From positions 19,338,092-19,402,091 of the forward strand of contig OZ023190.1 of NCBI GenBank assembly GCA_963995505.1: DNA of 64,000 nt, in the 5' to 3' direction. The position numbers were made by a program, and so were the translations under genes. The DNA is from Hypericum androsaemum (lineage: Eukaryota; Streptophyta; Magnoliopsida; Malpighiales; Hypericaceae). Of the stretch, positions 1-9,511 are shown one piece after another; position 1 is the first letter of the stretch; the number at the start of each line of letters is the position of its first letter. The notes beneath the pieces are model-generated. The model saw nothing but the letters and a program-made list of their open reading frames with translations, was not told the DNA's origin and ran no database searches.

Positions 1-639
1 AAAAGCTACAACTCTAGCCGAGGCAATATTGGTCTTGAGATGGTGTTAACCCTTCTTCACCGTGTCGCATCTACCATTCGAGAATTTCCAAACAACCTTA
101 TCGGGGTGGTCAAATAGTCAGTTTGCATAAGAGCAATTGCGTGTACCTCATCAGTGGAGAAGAGTGATTGCAAAAGATTATAATTCTAGGACCTGGAATC
201 AGTGCAGATTAGGTCAGCAATCAAAGTGGGAGCATTGGAGGAAGGAGGTTGGGAAGCAATTTTCATCCCCGGAAGTCCCCAGACCGATTGAGAATTCCAA
301 ATATTGGTATGAATACAATTTCCAATACGGGAGAGGATGCCATCCGAGATATAATTTAGACAAGCAATAAAACTGTTCCAAATCCAGGAAGTCCTACGAC
401 CTTTGCTCGCATTAAGCAGGTCAGTGTTTGGGGAATAAAGGCCCTTTAGAGTGCGAAAATAAAGGGAATCATGATTTGAGTTTAACCTCCAGATTTACTT
501 GCTCAAAAGTGTGAGGTTGAAGATTCTCGGGTCTTTGAAACCAAGGCCACTAGATTTCTTGGAATCAGTCAGATTCTTCCAGTTGATCTAGTGAATGCGC
601 CTAATGTTCAGATTCTGCGACCACCAGAATTTAGCAATG

Positions 640-1395
640 AGGCCATCTAGTTTTTGAAAAAAGGTCTTGGGGAAAAGGAGGCATTGTATCGAATATGATG
701 GGATAGCAGAAATGACTGATTTAATGAGCATTTCTCTCCCAGCGGTAAAGAGAAGCTCTTGCTTCCAGCTAGCGATCTTATTCTAGATACGTTCAAAAAT
801 AAAGGCGAGATTATCACGCTTAGATCTCCCCCGCGAGGAGTGAAGGCTAATGTACTTATCCATGAGGGCGTGATACACATACCTAGGATGTTCGAAATGG
901 GAGAAATATTGGCAGCAGATTTCCATTTTGAGAAACAAATACTGGACTTAGAGAAGTTGATCTCTTGTCCCGAGCAATTAGAGAAGTAGGAAACCAGGCC
1001 TTTAAGAGTTGAAGCTTCATCTGTAGTCGTCGGGCCAAACACAAGAGTGTTGTTAGCGAATAACACCTGCGTAATGGGAGGGCAGTGTGCGTTGAATTGA
1101 AATCTGTTAATCAGAGAGGGCATAAGGGGCTTAAGGCAGTTTGCAAGAATCTTGGAATATACTTTGTAAGCAAAGTTACAAAGGCCAATCGGGCAAAACC
1201 CATGAATGTTTGAGGGGTTAGGGCACTTGGGAATCAGAGCTATAAATATTTTTTTAGTTCAAGCGGGATTGAGGCCGAATCAAAGAGGTATCTGACCAGA
1301 GCCATAAGATCAGGCCCAATAATATCCCAATTCTTTTGATAAAATAAGCCCGAGAAGCCATCCGGGCCCGATGCTTTTTCCCCGTGGTGAAAGTA
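640..1395 (-). pseudogene. LINE reverse transcriptase, part (broken)
   Basis: On the minus strand the sequence encodes KASGPDGF, then GLFYQKNWDIIG, and further on LFANNTLVFG. These correspond to the KAPGPDG motif, the FF/YxxxWxxI block and the LFADDTLLF catalytic box of plant LINE reverse transcriptases. The second catalytic Asp of the DD pair is Asn here (ANN for ADD), and frameshifts separate the blocks, so the enzyme is dead. A 158-codon open stretch (1123-647) covers the catalytic box and the region after it. Confidence 0.8.
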
Positions 1396-3734
1396 TGTAA
1401 TACCAACCATGTGAGATTAACATCACTATATTTAATCAATTATGTTAAAGATAAGAAAATATTAGATTAAAAAATATCTAAAGAATTTAGTCGATTGAAG
1501 ATTCACAGATATAATTTTGACCCACAATATTTTGAGTGTTATGAGAAATTAATTAAGGTACTAAATTAAGCTTTGGACGTGACATTAGTATTAAAAAGAG
1601 TAAAATATAATCAAAAATTCTTAGTTAGAAATCTTGGTTAAAAGTAAATTAAATATGGATCTTCTATATTAAATTAGATGGAGCATGAGGTGTTGAGTTT
1701 CTAGTATGTGTACTAATATATTGTGATAAGGAAAAGAAGAGATAAATCAGAAATTAAATAATTAAATAAAAAAGGAGTAAAACTTGGCTGGAAATGGAAA
1801 TGACATGAAGTTAAAGTTAAAAACCAATATGTATGTTAGGCATAAAAGGATAATTGTTTTGGAAAGAGCAGAATTATCTACGTGGGCATGAAAGGAGTAG
1901 AAAATGTATCTAGATAGACATAAGACAAAAGAAAGATGAAGGTGTAAAAAGATGATAAAAACGTGGCAAAGTGAAAAGTTAAAGTAACGTGGCAACTTGG
2001 TCAATTGCCACCAAAACTCAAAACTATTATTAAACAGAGTAGTCAGTTAAAGTTGGATAAATTCTATCGAAACAATAAAAAGAAGATAAAGAAGAAGATA
2101 GTTATGGATAACAAGGTGATAAAAAGTGTTAGAAGTGAATAGAGGTCAAATCTTACCTACCTAGTAAAAAGTTATAGACAATATAAAAGATAGATGAATC
2201 TGAATTTTTGTCAAGATGAGAACAATAAAAGAAAGGATAGAAACGTGGCAGCCCATTAAATTGGCCACGAAAAATCCATATTAAATGAATTAGTGGTCTT
2301 CTTCTAGAAACTAAGTATGAGGCGGTGGAAAGATTAAAAAATCCATATTAAATGGATGAGTTATAATTCTTAATTTTTCACCATAGCAAACCATGTAAAA
2401 AAAAAGAAAGAAAGTAAGGACCGAAACAGAACGTTGAGGAAGATCAAAATGTGAGAAGTTAAAAAAGAAATATTCAATTCAAGCCGAGATTTTTGAGTAC
2501 GAACATGTGTGAGGTGTGGTCTTTGAGGAGTGGAAGGGTAGCATATCTTTAGCAGTTTGACAAGTTAAACGGGTAAACAAATAATATGTGACTTATATTT
2601 TTTTTGACATACTCTATTTATTTGTCATGATCTGAATTTGGTACTTTGAGTGCATATTGTGTATTTGCCATATGAGTATTATGATGTGATATTATGACTT
2701 GTAAGAGTTTGGTTAATTGGGCCCAGATGGGGCACTGTATATGTTTGATTTTTTGAAACCTATGGATTTGATTGATATGAAAGTGGATATGATTTGGTTG
2801 CCTTCCGGCAGACAGAACTATTTGGCCGATGAGGTTGGTCTGATATGATATGGTTGCCTTCCGGCGGGCAGAACTATTTGGCCGAAGAGGTCGGTCTGAT
2901 ATGATATGGTTGCCTTCCGGCGGGTAGAACTATTTGGCTGAAGAGGTCGGTTTGATATGATATGGTTGCCTTCCGGCGGGTAGAACTATTTGGCCGATGA
3001 GGTTGGTTGATGATGACGCCTTTGAGATATGGTATCCTCGTTTTGGGGTTAGTGTGACACTATCTAGATCTTGCCGAATGTTCGTCCAGTGCTGTGATTT
3101 GATTTTGGAATTATGTGTTCATGTGTCAAATTACGTGACGGTATGAGATATTGCGTAGTTTGCTCATATTTCTGTACCTTTGTGATTATATGTTAATATT
3201 TGGTCATCTCATAAGTATGACTTTATGATATTGTACATGTCCGTATGATTCAATTGTCATGTTAGTCATATGCATGTGTTAGATATGTTTGTGCATTGAG
3301 TGGCTAAATAAATTGTGATGCGTATGTTATTTGTTTACGGGGGGTGTTCCAAAACACTCACCTCCCTCTCGCCAGTTTTGCAAAAACTCGTACACGAGTT
3401 GTGTTGGTTCGAAGATCTAATATGATTGTACCAAGTCCACTTTGTTCTCCAGGACTTGCATCGAGGTCTCTGGTTTGTATTTTGCACTTTGATCTAGAAG
3501 CTCCGCAGTCACATGATTCATTTTGATCTTGAGAATATGTATTAAAATAGGAAAAGGTTGGCTTATATTTCATAAATCTGGAATATGAAACTAAAGATTA
3601 TTAAGTTTTAAATAATATGTTTAAAGGCTCATGATTATAAATTCTAAATACGTTTGAGGCTGGCTAGATTTCTTATGCAATTAAAGGAGTTGAATTCTAG
3701 CGCCGGTCACCGACCACCAATTCGGGTCGTGACA
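1396..3734. mobile_element. Solo LTR (about 2.3 kb) nested in the LINE
   Basis: The segment begins TGTAATACC and ends GTCGTGACA, so it has TG...CA ends. It is flanked by AAGTA (1391-1395) and AAATA (3735-3739), a 5-bp target duplication with one mismatch. Removing it and one flank copy joins LINE coding blocks that read EIKCAIF and then KASGPDG after a 1-nt frame change, which are neighbours in intact LINEs. There is no gag-pol sequence, so this looks like a solo LTR left by LTR-LTR recombination. The length and style suggest a Ty3/gypsy family, which is inference. It carries a 56-bp tandem array inside (2786-3009). Confidence 0.65.
2786..3009. repeat. 56-bp tandem repeat, 4 copies, inside the solo LTR
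   Basis: Four consecutive units start at 2786, 2842, 2898 and 2954. Each contains GGTTGCCTTCCGGC followed by AGAACTATTTGGC and ends in GAGGTYGGTYTGATAT-like sequence. Units differ from each other by only a few bases. Confidence 0.9.
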
Positions 3735-4470
3735 AAATAGCACATTTTATTTCAACATCGGAAAGGGGTAGGAGAAGATTAGTAGCCATAGTGGGGGTAA
3801 CCAGACGCGACACACAATTAAGAATGTCCGAGGCATCGAAGGTAAGATTAGGAGCTTGGTAAAGTGATTGTAGACCAAAGTCCTCAGTTAAGATGGGTCA
3901 TCAGTCCAGTGCCCAATTGATTAGACTGTCTACGCTAGGTAGAGGTCGCGTGAAAGAAAGATGTGTTACGATCACCCCATTTTAACCAATTAATTCTTAA
4001 GCGTTGAGCCAAAAAATTTCTTCCAATTCCTGAAGTTTGAAAAGCTCTTTCTTGAGGGAGATCTCAAGGGTCTTGCAATGATGAGCATGGTTACTCAGTT
4101 AAATCATCTCCAGATGGGAAGTGAGAAGTTTGATATGCTTCCATCTATTCTCAGATTTGTTCTTACTCCAAGAGATAAGATTCCTAGTGCACCACGAGAT
4201 CTTTTTGGCGAAGATGCAAGGAGGGGAGCCAGAGGAAGAGGTGTTCCAAGAATGGTCAATGATGACCTGGCAATCACCCTCCTTAATCCAAAACTCATCA
4301 AAGCAGAAAAGTTAGAGCTTAGGTGAAGCAAGCCTAAGCTTGACAATAAGAGGAAAAAGGTCGGACCCAAGGATGGGGCCATGGATCACCTCGGCACATG
4401 AATAAGAGTTACACCACAACTCATTGGCTAAAGCTCTATCAAGCCGTTGAAGGATGTTACAATCATTCTC

Positions 4471-5224
4471 TTAAGAGTTAGACCAAGTAAAAGGATTATA
4501 TTTAAAGCCTAAATAAATCAAATCGCATTGCTGGATAAAAGTGCAAAGAAACGACAATTGCCTTGGATCAGAGGTGTTGCTACCCAATTTTTTAGAGGGG
4601 GACGAAAATAGGTTAAGGTCCCCTAAGCATAGCCAGGGATCATCATAATTTATTCGACGGAAGGAAGGATCCTCCCAAAAGTTGCACTTTTTAGAGGAGT
4701 CGGACTCCCCATAGAGAAAAGTAGTGTACCAAAAGGCACCAATTGACATGTTAGTACACACAGTATCAATAATGTTTTTACAGCAATCAAGGATTTGAAT
4801 ATCAAAAGGCACCAATTGACATGTTAGTACATACAGTATCAATAATTTTTTTAGAGCAATCAAGGATTTGAATGTCAATAATTTTTAGAGGAGTCGGACT
4901 CCCCATAGAAAAAAGTAGTGTACCAAAAGGCACCAATTGACATATTAGTACACACAGTATCAATAATTTTTTAGAGCAATCAAGGATTTGAATGTCAAAG
5001 AAATTCGTCCATCAAAGAGCAAAGCCTCTAGCACGACCACAAGGATCAACGTAGAAGGAATTATTAAATTTACAATTACGTCTCAATATATCAATTTTCA
5101 CTCTAGGTTGCTTGAACTCAATGAGAAAGATAATAGAAAGAGAAAACTGATTAATCTGGCCTTCTAATGTATGAATCATCGAGGCTTGGCCCAGACCACG
5201 ATAGCTCCAAGTAAGAAGACTCAT
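4471..5224 (-). pseudogene. LINE endonuclease domain (broken)
   Basis: The minus strand opens with LLTWSYRGLGQ, matching the LxWNxRGLG start of plant LINE endonucleases, and continues IIFLIEFKQPR (usual form FLxETK). Downstream it has PWLCLGDLN, the GDFN active-site block, then PFTWSN, the usual end of the EN domain. A local duplication (4727-4999) lies in the middle and destroys the domain. The spacing between the first and last blocks is otherwise normal for this family. Confidence 0.75.
4727..4999. repeat. Local triplication inside the LINE endonuclease
   Basis: A block of about 75 bp beginning AAAAGGCACCAATTGACAT and ending ATCAAGGATTTGAATRTC occurs at 4731-4802, 4803-4877 and 4925-4999. 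The third copy is preceded by a second copy (4879-4924) of the GAGGAGTCGGACTCCCCATA segment first seen at 4694-4731. The copies are nearly identical. Confidence 0.85.
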
Positions 5225-6170
5225 TGAAAGCCAGGAGATAGCGCGGCTATCGTGTGAGGAGTAAAGAAGAAGTAGATATCTGAAGATGCTCCAAGGGGGA
5301 GGTCACCAAGCAAAGTATCCATTGCTAGGTCTGTAATGTCGGTGAAGTTGGGGAGGTCCTGATCTGCATGAGAGGAAGAATCAGCAGGTGAGGGGTCCAT
5401 AGAAGACATAATCGAGAGATCATCACTCAAGCTAGAACTATTTGGGCCAATCAAAGATGACCCTGGATTGGTAGAAGCAGGGAGCGTGGAGATGGGCGGC
5501 ACCGCCCTACTCTGAGGGACAAACTTCTTATGGGTTCTTGGGACTCCAACCTATTTTTCGAGAGGGAAAAGAATAGGATCATTGCCTTCATAACCATGAT
5601 GATACTCACCTCCGAAGTGAGGATCGGGGATGAGGTAAGAGTATTCAGTAATTGGGTAAGAGGATATGACTTCATTAAAGTTTGGCAGAGAAGGAGAAAA
5701 TTTTCTAACCTTGGGTCCAGGCGATGGCAAGTATGGATCTTTCTGCTTCTTGGCCGCCAAGGGGGCTGAGTTCGGATATGGAAACGATGGGTCTAAAAGG
5801 GACTTAGTAGAAGCTATCATGAGAGGGGGTTAAATGCCCAGCCAGCAACATGCCTTTTTTGCTTGTCAGCCCAGCCCACAGGAACCGAAAGAACGGATAG
5901 CAAATTCGAAGTGGGTTTGGCTGTGAGATATTTAGTCGGGGTGACCCCACTAAATAATCCAGAAGTACAAGCCATACATTCGGTAGTGGCTGGGGTAGGA
6001 GTAGCCGTTAAGTAATTTGACAGTCCAACAGAGAGAGTACCAAGCCTTTTTTAAAAGGTAGAGCCGTCAAGTCAGAGCGTGAAGTGGGTGTGGGTTCAAA
6101 GCCCATAATAAATTTCTTAGACATTTTTAAAAATCTCTAGGGGCAAGTGTAATCAAGCTAGCAATTATAT
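5225..6170 (-). pseudogene. LINE ORF1-like region (broken)
   Basis: Several short minus-strand open stretches (5502-5221, 5820-5551 and 6361-6158) are rich in Pro and Ser and lie directly upstream of the endonuclease, where plant LINEs carry the linker and C-terminal part of ORF1. I see no intact zinc knuckle. The assignment rests on position and composition only. Confidence 0.4.
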
Positions 6171-6730
6171 TTGAATAATTTTAATAGGGTCAGCTCCCTC
6201 GGTGGCCAGAGCCAGCAATAGGGGAGGATGGAAACTATTCGCCAAAGAGACAAGCAACCCAGAGCCTGCCAGAGGACCGGTAGAAATAGCATTGAGGTTG
6301 AGTGCATCATGAGTAGGGTTAGAACCTGATTGGGTAATAGAGCATGGTGAAAGGTCGTCATTTAAGCGATGCAAAGGTGACTCTCTCGACCTGGCGCAAT
6401 CCTAGGGGCTGCGGCCCAAAGGAAAAGTGCCAGCTTTCAACCAAAGGCCACATGGGAGCTCAATAAGAGGGAAACTGCACATGAGGGCAAGTTTAACTCT
6501 GTCAATGGAGCACGAGTATAAGATATGCCCAATCACACTACATAAGAAGCAAAGGTCGGGCAAACGCTCATATTTAAATCGGTGGTGAAGGGAGTGGGTG
6601 GTGACGGTGAAGGTGGAGAGTCAGTCATCAAAGGTGTGGAAGGTTCAAGTCTGAAACTTGAGAGGAAGGGGAAGGGTTCGGATCTGGAAAAATCTTGAGG
6701 GGAAGGGAAAGATGGATAAAATTAGAGAGA

Positions 6731-7247
6731 GAAGCTCATCTAAGAGAGAGAAAAAATATTGTGACTTGATAGCCAATTGAATTCGCCTCCCGTTATACTT
6801 TATTTATAGGTTCTAGTGGTTAATGACCCGTGAGCAGCTCGGTTAAACACATCGGCGGTTGATGAGCTGTTGCTGAGTCGGATCGGAAACCTTATTAAAG
6901 TTTGACATTTATTACCACTGAATTCTTAGAGCTTTGGTTTGATTGATGCAGTTATTGTTATATTGGGTTTAGATTGATTACATAAATATATTCTGTAATG
7001 GAGCGGGGACACAAATAAATGACACTTTTTTAAATCCGAAAATATAAATGCATCGACTTTAATTTTGTTCCAAATTAATTAGGTATCAAGCTCTAATTCG
7101 AGTTTTTTTTTACTTTTTTAGAACCTATTATTATATGTTGTTGAGAATACGAGATAATATATATAAAAAATACCAATACTCAATCGTGTCCGTTACCATT
7201 TTGGTGTCTGTTACCAGACAACGTTTATCATCACGGTGCGTATAGAT
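6731..7247. other. Spacer without recognised genes
   Basis: This is AT-rich DNA between the LINE and the first MITE copy. I see no ORF, RNA gene or clear repeat in it. Confidence 0.5.
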
Positions 7248-7710
7248 GGGTATGGATTGGGTACGGAATGCTCAGATTCCGAACCGTTCGGAACGAAGAC
7301 ACGCGGAAACTTTTTTGCAAACGCGCTAAAATATGGGGACCAAAATGAAAAAAGTCACGCACAAACGCAGGCCGGATACAAATACCATTATCACATAACT
7401 GCGCATGCCAGTATCACATAACTGCGCATGCTAGTATCACATAACTGTGCGTGCCAGTATGACCTTTTTGTAAAAATGCTAAAATACGGGGGACCAAAAT
7501 GAAAAAATCCACGCGCACCATTATCATAAACGGGACTTGCCGCTATCACAAATGCACATGCCATTATCACATAACTGCACTTGCTATTATCACATAACTG
7601 CGTTTGCTATTATCACATAACTGCGTTTGCCATTATCACATAACTGCAATTGCCATTATCACATACATGCACTTGCCGCTGCGGTCCCCCTTCACTCCAA
7701 ACCGTACGTC
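7248..7710 (+). mobile_element. MITE copy 1 (Mutator-like, internal 23-bp repeats), 3' end deleted
   Basis: It starts GGGTATGGATTGGGTAC, the same terminal inverted repeat as the copies at 7919 and 26581-27039. The interior contains ATCACATAACTGCGCATGCC-type 23-bp units (about 7383-7460 and 7520-7680). The copy stops at CCAAACCGTAC, so the right terminal repeat found in copy 2 is missing. Confidence 0.65.
7383..7680 (+). repeat. 23-bp tandem repeats inside MITE copy 1
   Basis: Units of the form ATCACATAACTGCGCATGCC recur here with drift (TGCACTTGCT, TGCGTTTGCC). A 60-bp stretch with a GGGGACCAAAATGAAAAAA motif lies between the two sub-arrays. The same array is at 8056-8135 in copy 2 and inverted at 26650-26900 in copy 3. 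Confidence 0.85.
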
Positions 7711-7918
7711 CACTCTTAATTTGTTGGCCCCAATCTTGGAAGCAGGCTATATTGCTTATTCTCCCTTCGTGTGTTGTTGTGTTGGAGACTAGAATTTCTC
7801 CTTCCACTTAGCCTGGTGTGTGACTTGATTTGGAAACGTGTGTGGAGGAGCAACTAAACATAGGTAACAAGATGGCTTCTCCAACCAATCCCACTTGTCC
7901 TTCTCCCCTGCTCACTTG

Positions 7919-8358
7919 GGGTATGGATTGGGTACAGAATGCCCAGATTCTGAACCGTTCGGAATGAAGACACGCGAATTTTTTTTTACAAATGCGCAAA
8001 AATACAGGGACCAAAATAAAAAAAGTTGCGCACAAACACAGGCCGAATACAAATACCATTATCACATAACTGCGCATGCCAGTATCACATAACTGCGCAT
8101 GCCAGTATCACATAACTGTGCATGCCAGTGTGACCTTTTTGCAAAAATGCTAAAATATGGGGGACCAAAATGAAAAAAACTACGTGCGCCATTATCATCA
8201 ACGGGGACTTGCCATTTTCGCAAAATATAAACGCCGTTATCACATAATCACATACCTAAGCGCCTGCCATTATCACATACCTACGCTTGCCGCTGCGGTC
8301 CCCCTTCAGTCCAAACCGTCCGAAATCAATTCCTTCACTCCGTACCCAATCCAAACTC
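7919..8358 (+). mobile_element. MITE copy 2 (Mutator-like, internal 23-bp repeats)
   Basis: The terminal inverted repeats are GGTATGGATTGGGTAC on the left and GTACCCAATCCAAACTC on the right. Similarity continues inward: CCGAACCGTTCGGA on the left against CCAAACCGTCCGAA on the right. Flanks GCTCACTTG (7910-7918) and GGTCACTTG (8359-8367) agree at 8 of 9 positions, a target duplication of the length made by Mutator-type transposases. The interior holds tandem copies of the 23-bp unit ATCACATAACTGCGCATGCCAGT. There is no coding capacity, so it would need a transposase in trans. Confidence 0.7.
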
Positions 8359-8667
8359 GGTCACTTGGTGGAAGTGCCACTCTTAATTTCTCCAAAGGTG
8401 GTGCCACGGGACAACGAGATTTCAAGCCCCCACATGTTCTATCTCCTTGTTGCCCAAACAACGTGTGTGTTGAGACACCAAAAGAAAGTTGTTCTGCGAA
8501 CCTCTCAAATGCCCACTGCTAGGGCCTTATCCTTTTTAATCAAGAGAAAAAGCTTCTATCTATCCGGACATAAATTTTGCTTTTAAGAGATCTCTTGCTC
8601 ATGCAGATAAGAAGATTAAATTGTAAGAATTATTTATTAATTCTATTAAAGAAGTTTTCATATAGTT

Positions 8668-8940
8668 TGTTAGGGATTGTTCCAAATTCCTAATTAGAGT
8701 AGGGCTCTATTTCATGATCAGAATAGAGTACTAGTCTCCTATATATATACGGCCTATGCCTAGGTCTTATTTGTACTAGTCGAGAGTTGTGAGGTAGAGA
8801 GAACTCTCACGGAGGCCTTGTAACCGATTGGACTCACATAGTGGACGACTCTCCTTTGCCCGTGATTTTCTCCCCGTCTTGGGGTTTTCACGTAATTCTT
8901 GTGTCTCGTATTTTACTCGTTTCGATCTTATTTCCCAACA
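8668..8940 (+). repeat. 5' LTR of copia element 1
   Basis: It has TG...CA ends. A TATA-like ATATATATAC lies at 8741-8750 and probably drives transcription. The partner LTR is at 13593-13864. Confidence 0.93.
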
Positions 8941-8941
8941 A

Positions 8942-8956
8942 TTGGTATCAGAGCTA
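8942..8956 (+). other. Primer-binding site of copia element 1
   Basis: TTGGTATCAGAGCTA follows the 5' LTR after one base. TGGTATCAGAGC is the complement of the initiator tRNA-Met 3' end used by most plant copia elements. Confidence 0.9.
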
Positions 8957-9511
8957 GATCTGAGTTTTGAGTATTCGAGTATTGACAAAAAAAATCGTGA
9001 ACAGTAACCGATTTGGGGAAAATCGGGATTTAGGGTTTTGAAACCCTTGGAGCCGTACACCACCGTCGTCCGACCACCGCCGGCTCCCCCCCGAGTCCGC
9101 CTCTGACCATCCTCGCAGCAGCTCATCTGCCCGCCCCCGCCGCTGAGACGAAGAAGAATTGCGGGGAGAGAAAGAGCACGAGGAGAGAGAAAGTGCGAGG
9201 AGAGAGAGAGAGAGAGCTCGGAGAGAACCGCCCACTGCCGCCCGTCCGTCGCCGTTGTGCCCGTAGCCGTCCGGCCGCTGAGAAGCGAGGAGAAGATCGA
9301 CGGTAGAGGAAGGAGAAAAATGGGGAGAGAGAAAGAGGGAGTTTTTGGGTTGAAAAAAAAACCTATTCCCGAGTTAACTTGGTTAACGGTTTGACTGGTC
9401 AATATTTTGACTAGTCAACAGTTTGACTGGTTGACCAAAAGTTAACTGTTTTGGCTGATTTTGATTTTCTAACCTGTTTTGAGCAGTTTTCTTGGTTCGA
9501 GTTATTTCAGG

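Larger units (their letters stand above)
1..6730 (-). mobile_element. Decayed LINE (non-LTR retrotransposon), cut by a solo LTR and by the window edge
   Basis: Read on the minus strand, this stretch has the order expected of a plant L1-type LINE. A proline/serine-rich ORF1-like region (about 6170-5221) is followed by an apurinic endonuclease region (5224-4471), a pre-RT spacer (about 4400-3735), reverse transcriptase (about 3760-3735, then 1395-640), and post-RT sequence of the kind that reads FWW, IHxxW, GLGF and FN (about 630-500). The reading frame is broken many times, so no full protein survives. The element runs off the left edge, so its 3' end is not seen. A 2339-bp solo LTR sits inside the RT. 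The 5' boundary near 6730 is a guess from where LINE-like sequence fades. Confidence 0.8.

Noticed and set aside
7383..8135. Possible CRISPR array from 23-bp repeats
   Set aside because: Units abut or drift without regular unique spacers, the context is a plant nuclear genome, and the units lie inside a transposon.
8776..9402. 208-codon minus-strand ORF overlapping the copia 5' LTR and leader
   Set aside because: Low-complexity Ser/Arg/Gly composition antisense to a GC-rich retroelement leader; no domain and no independent promoter.
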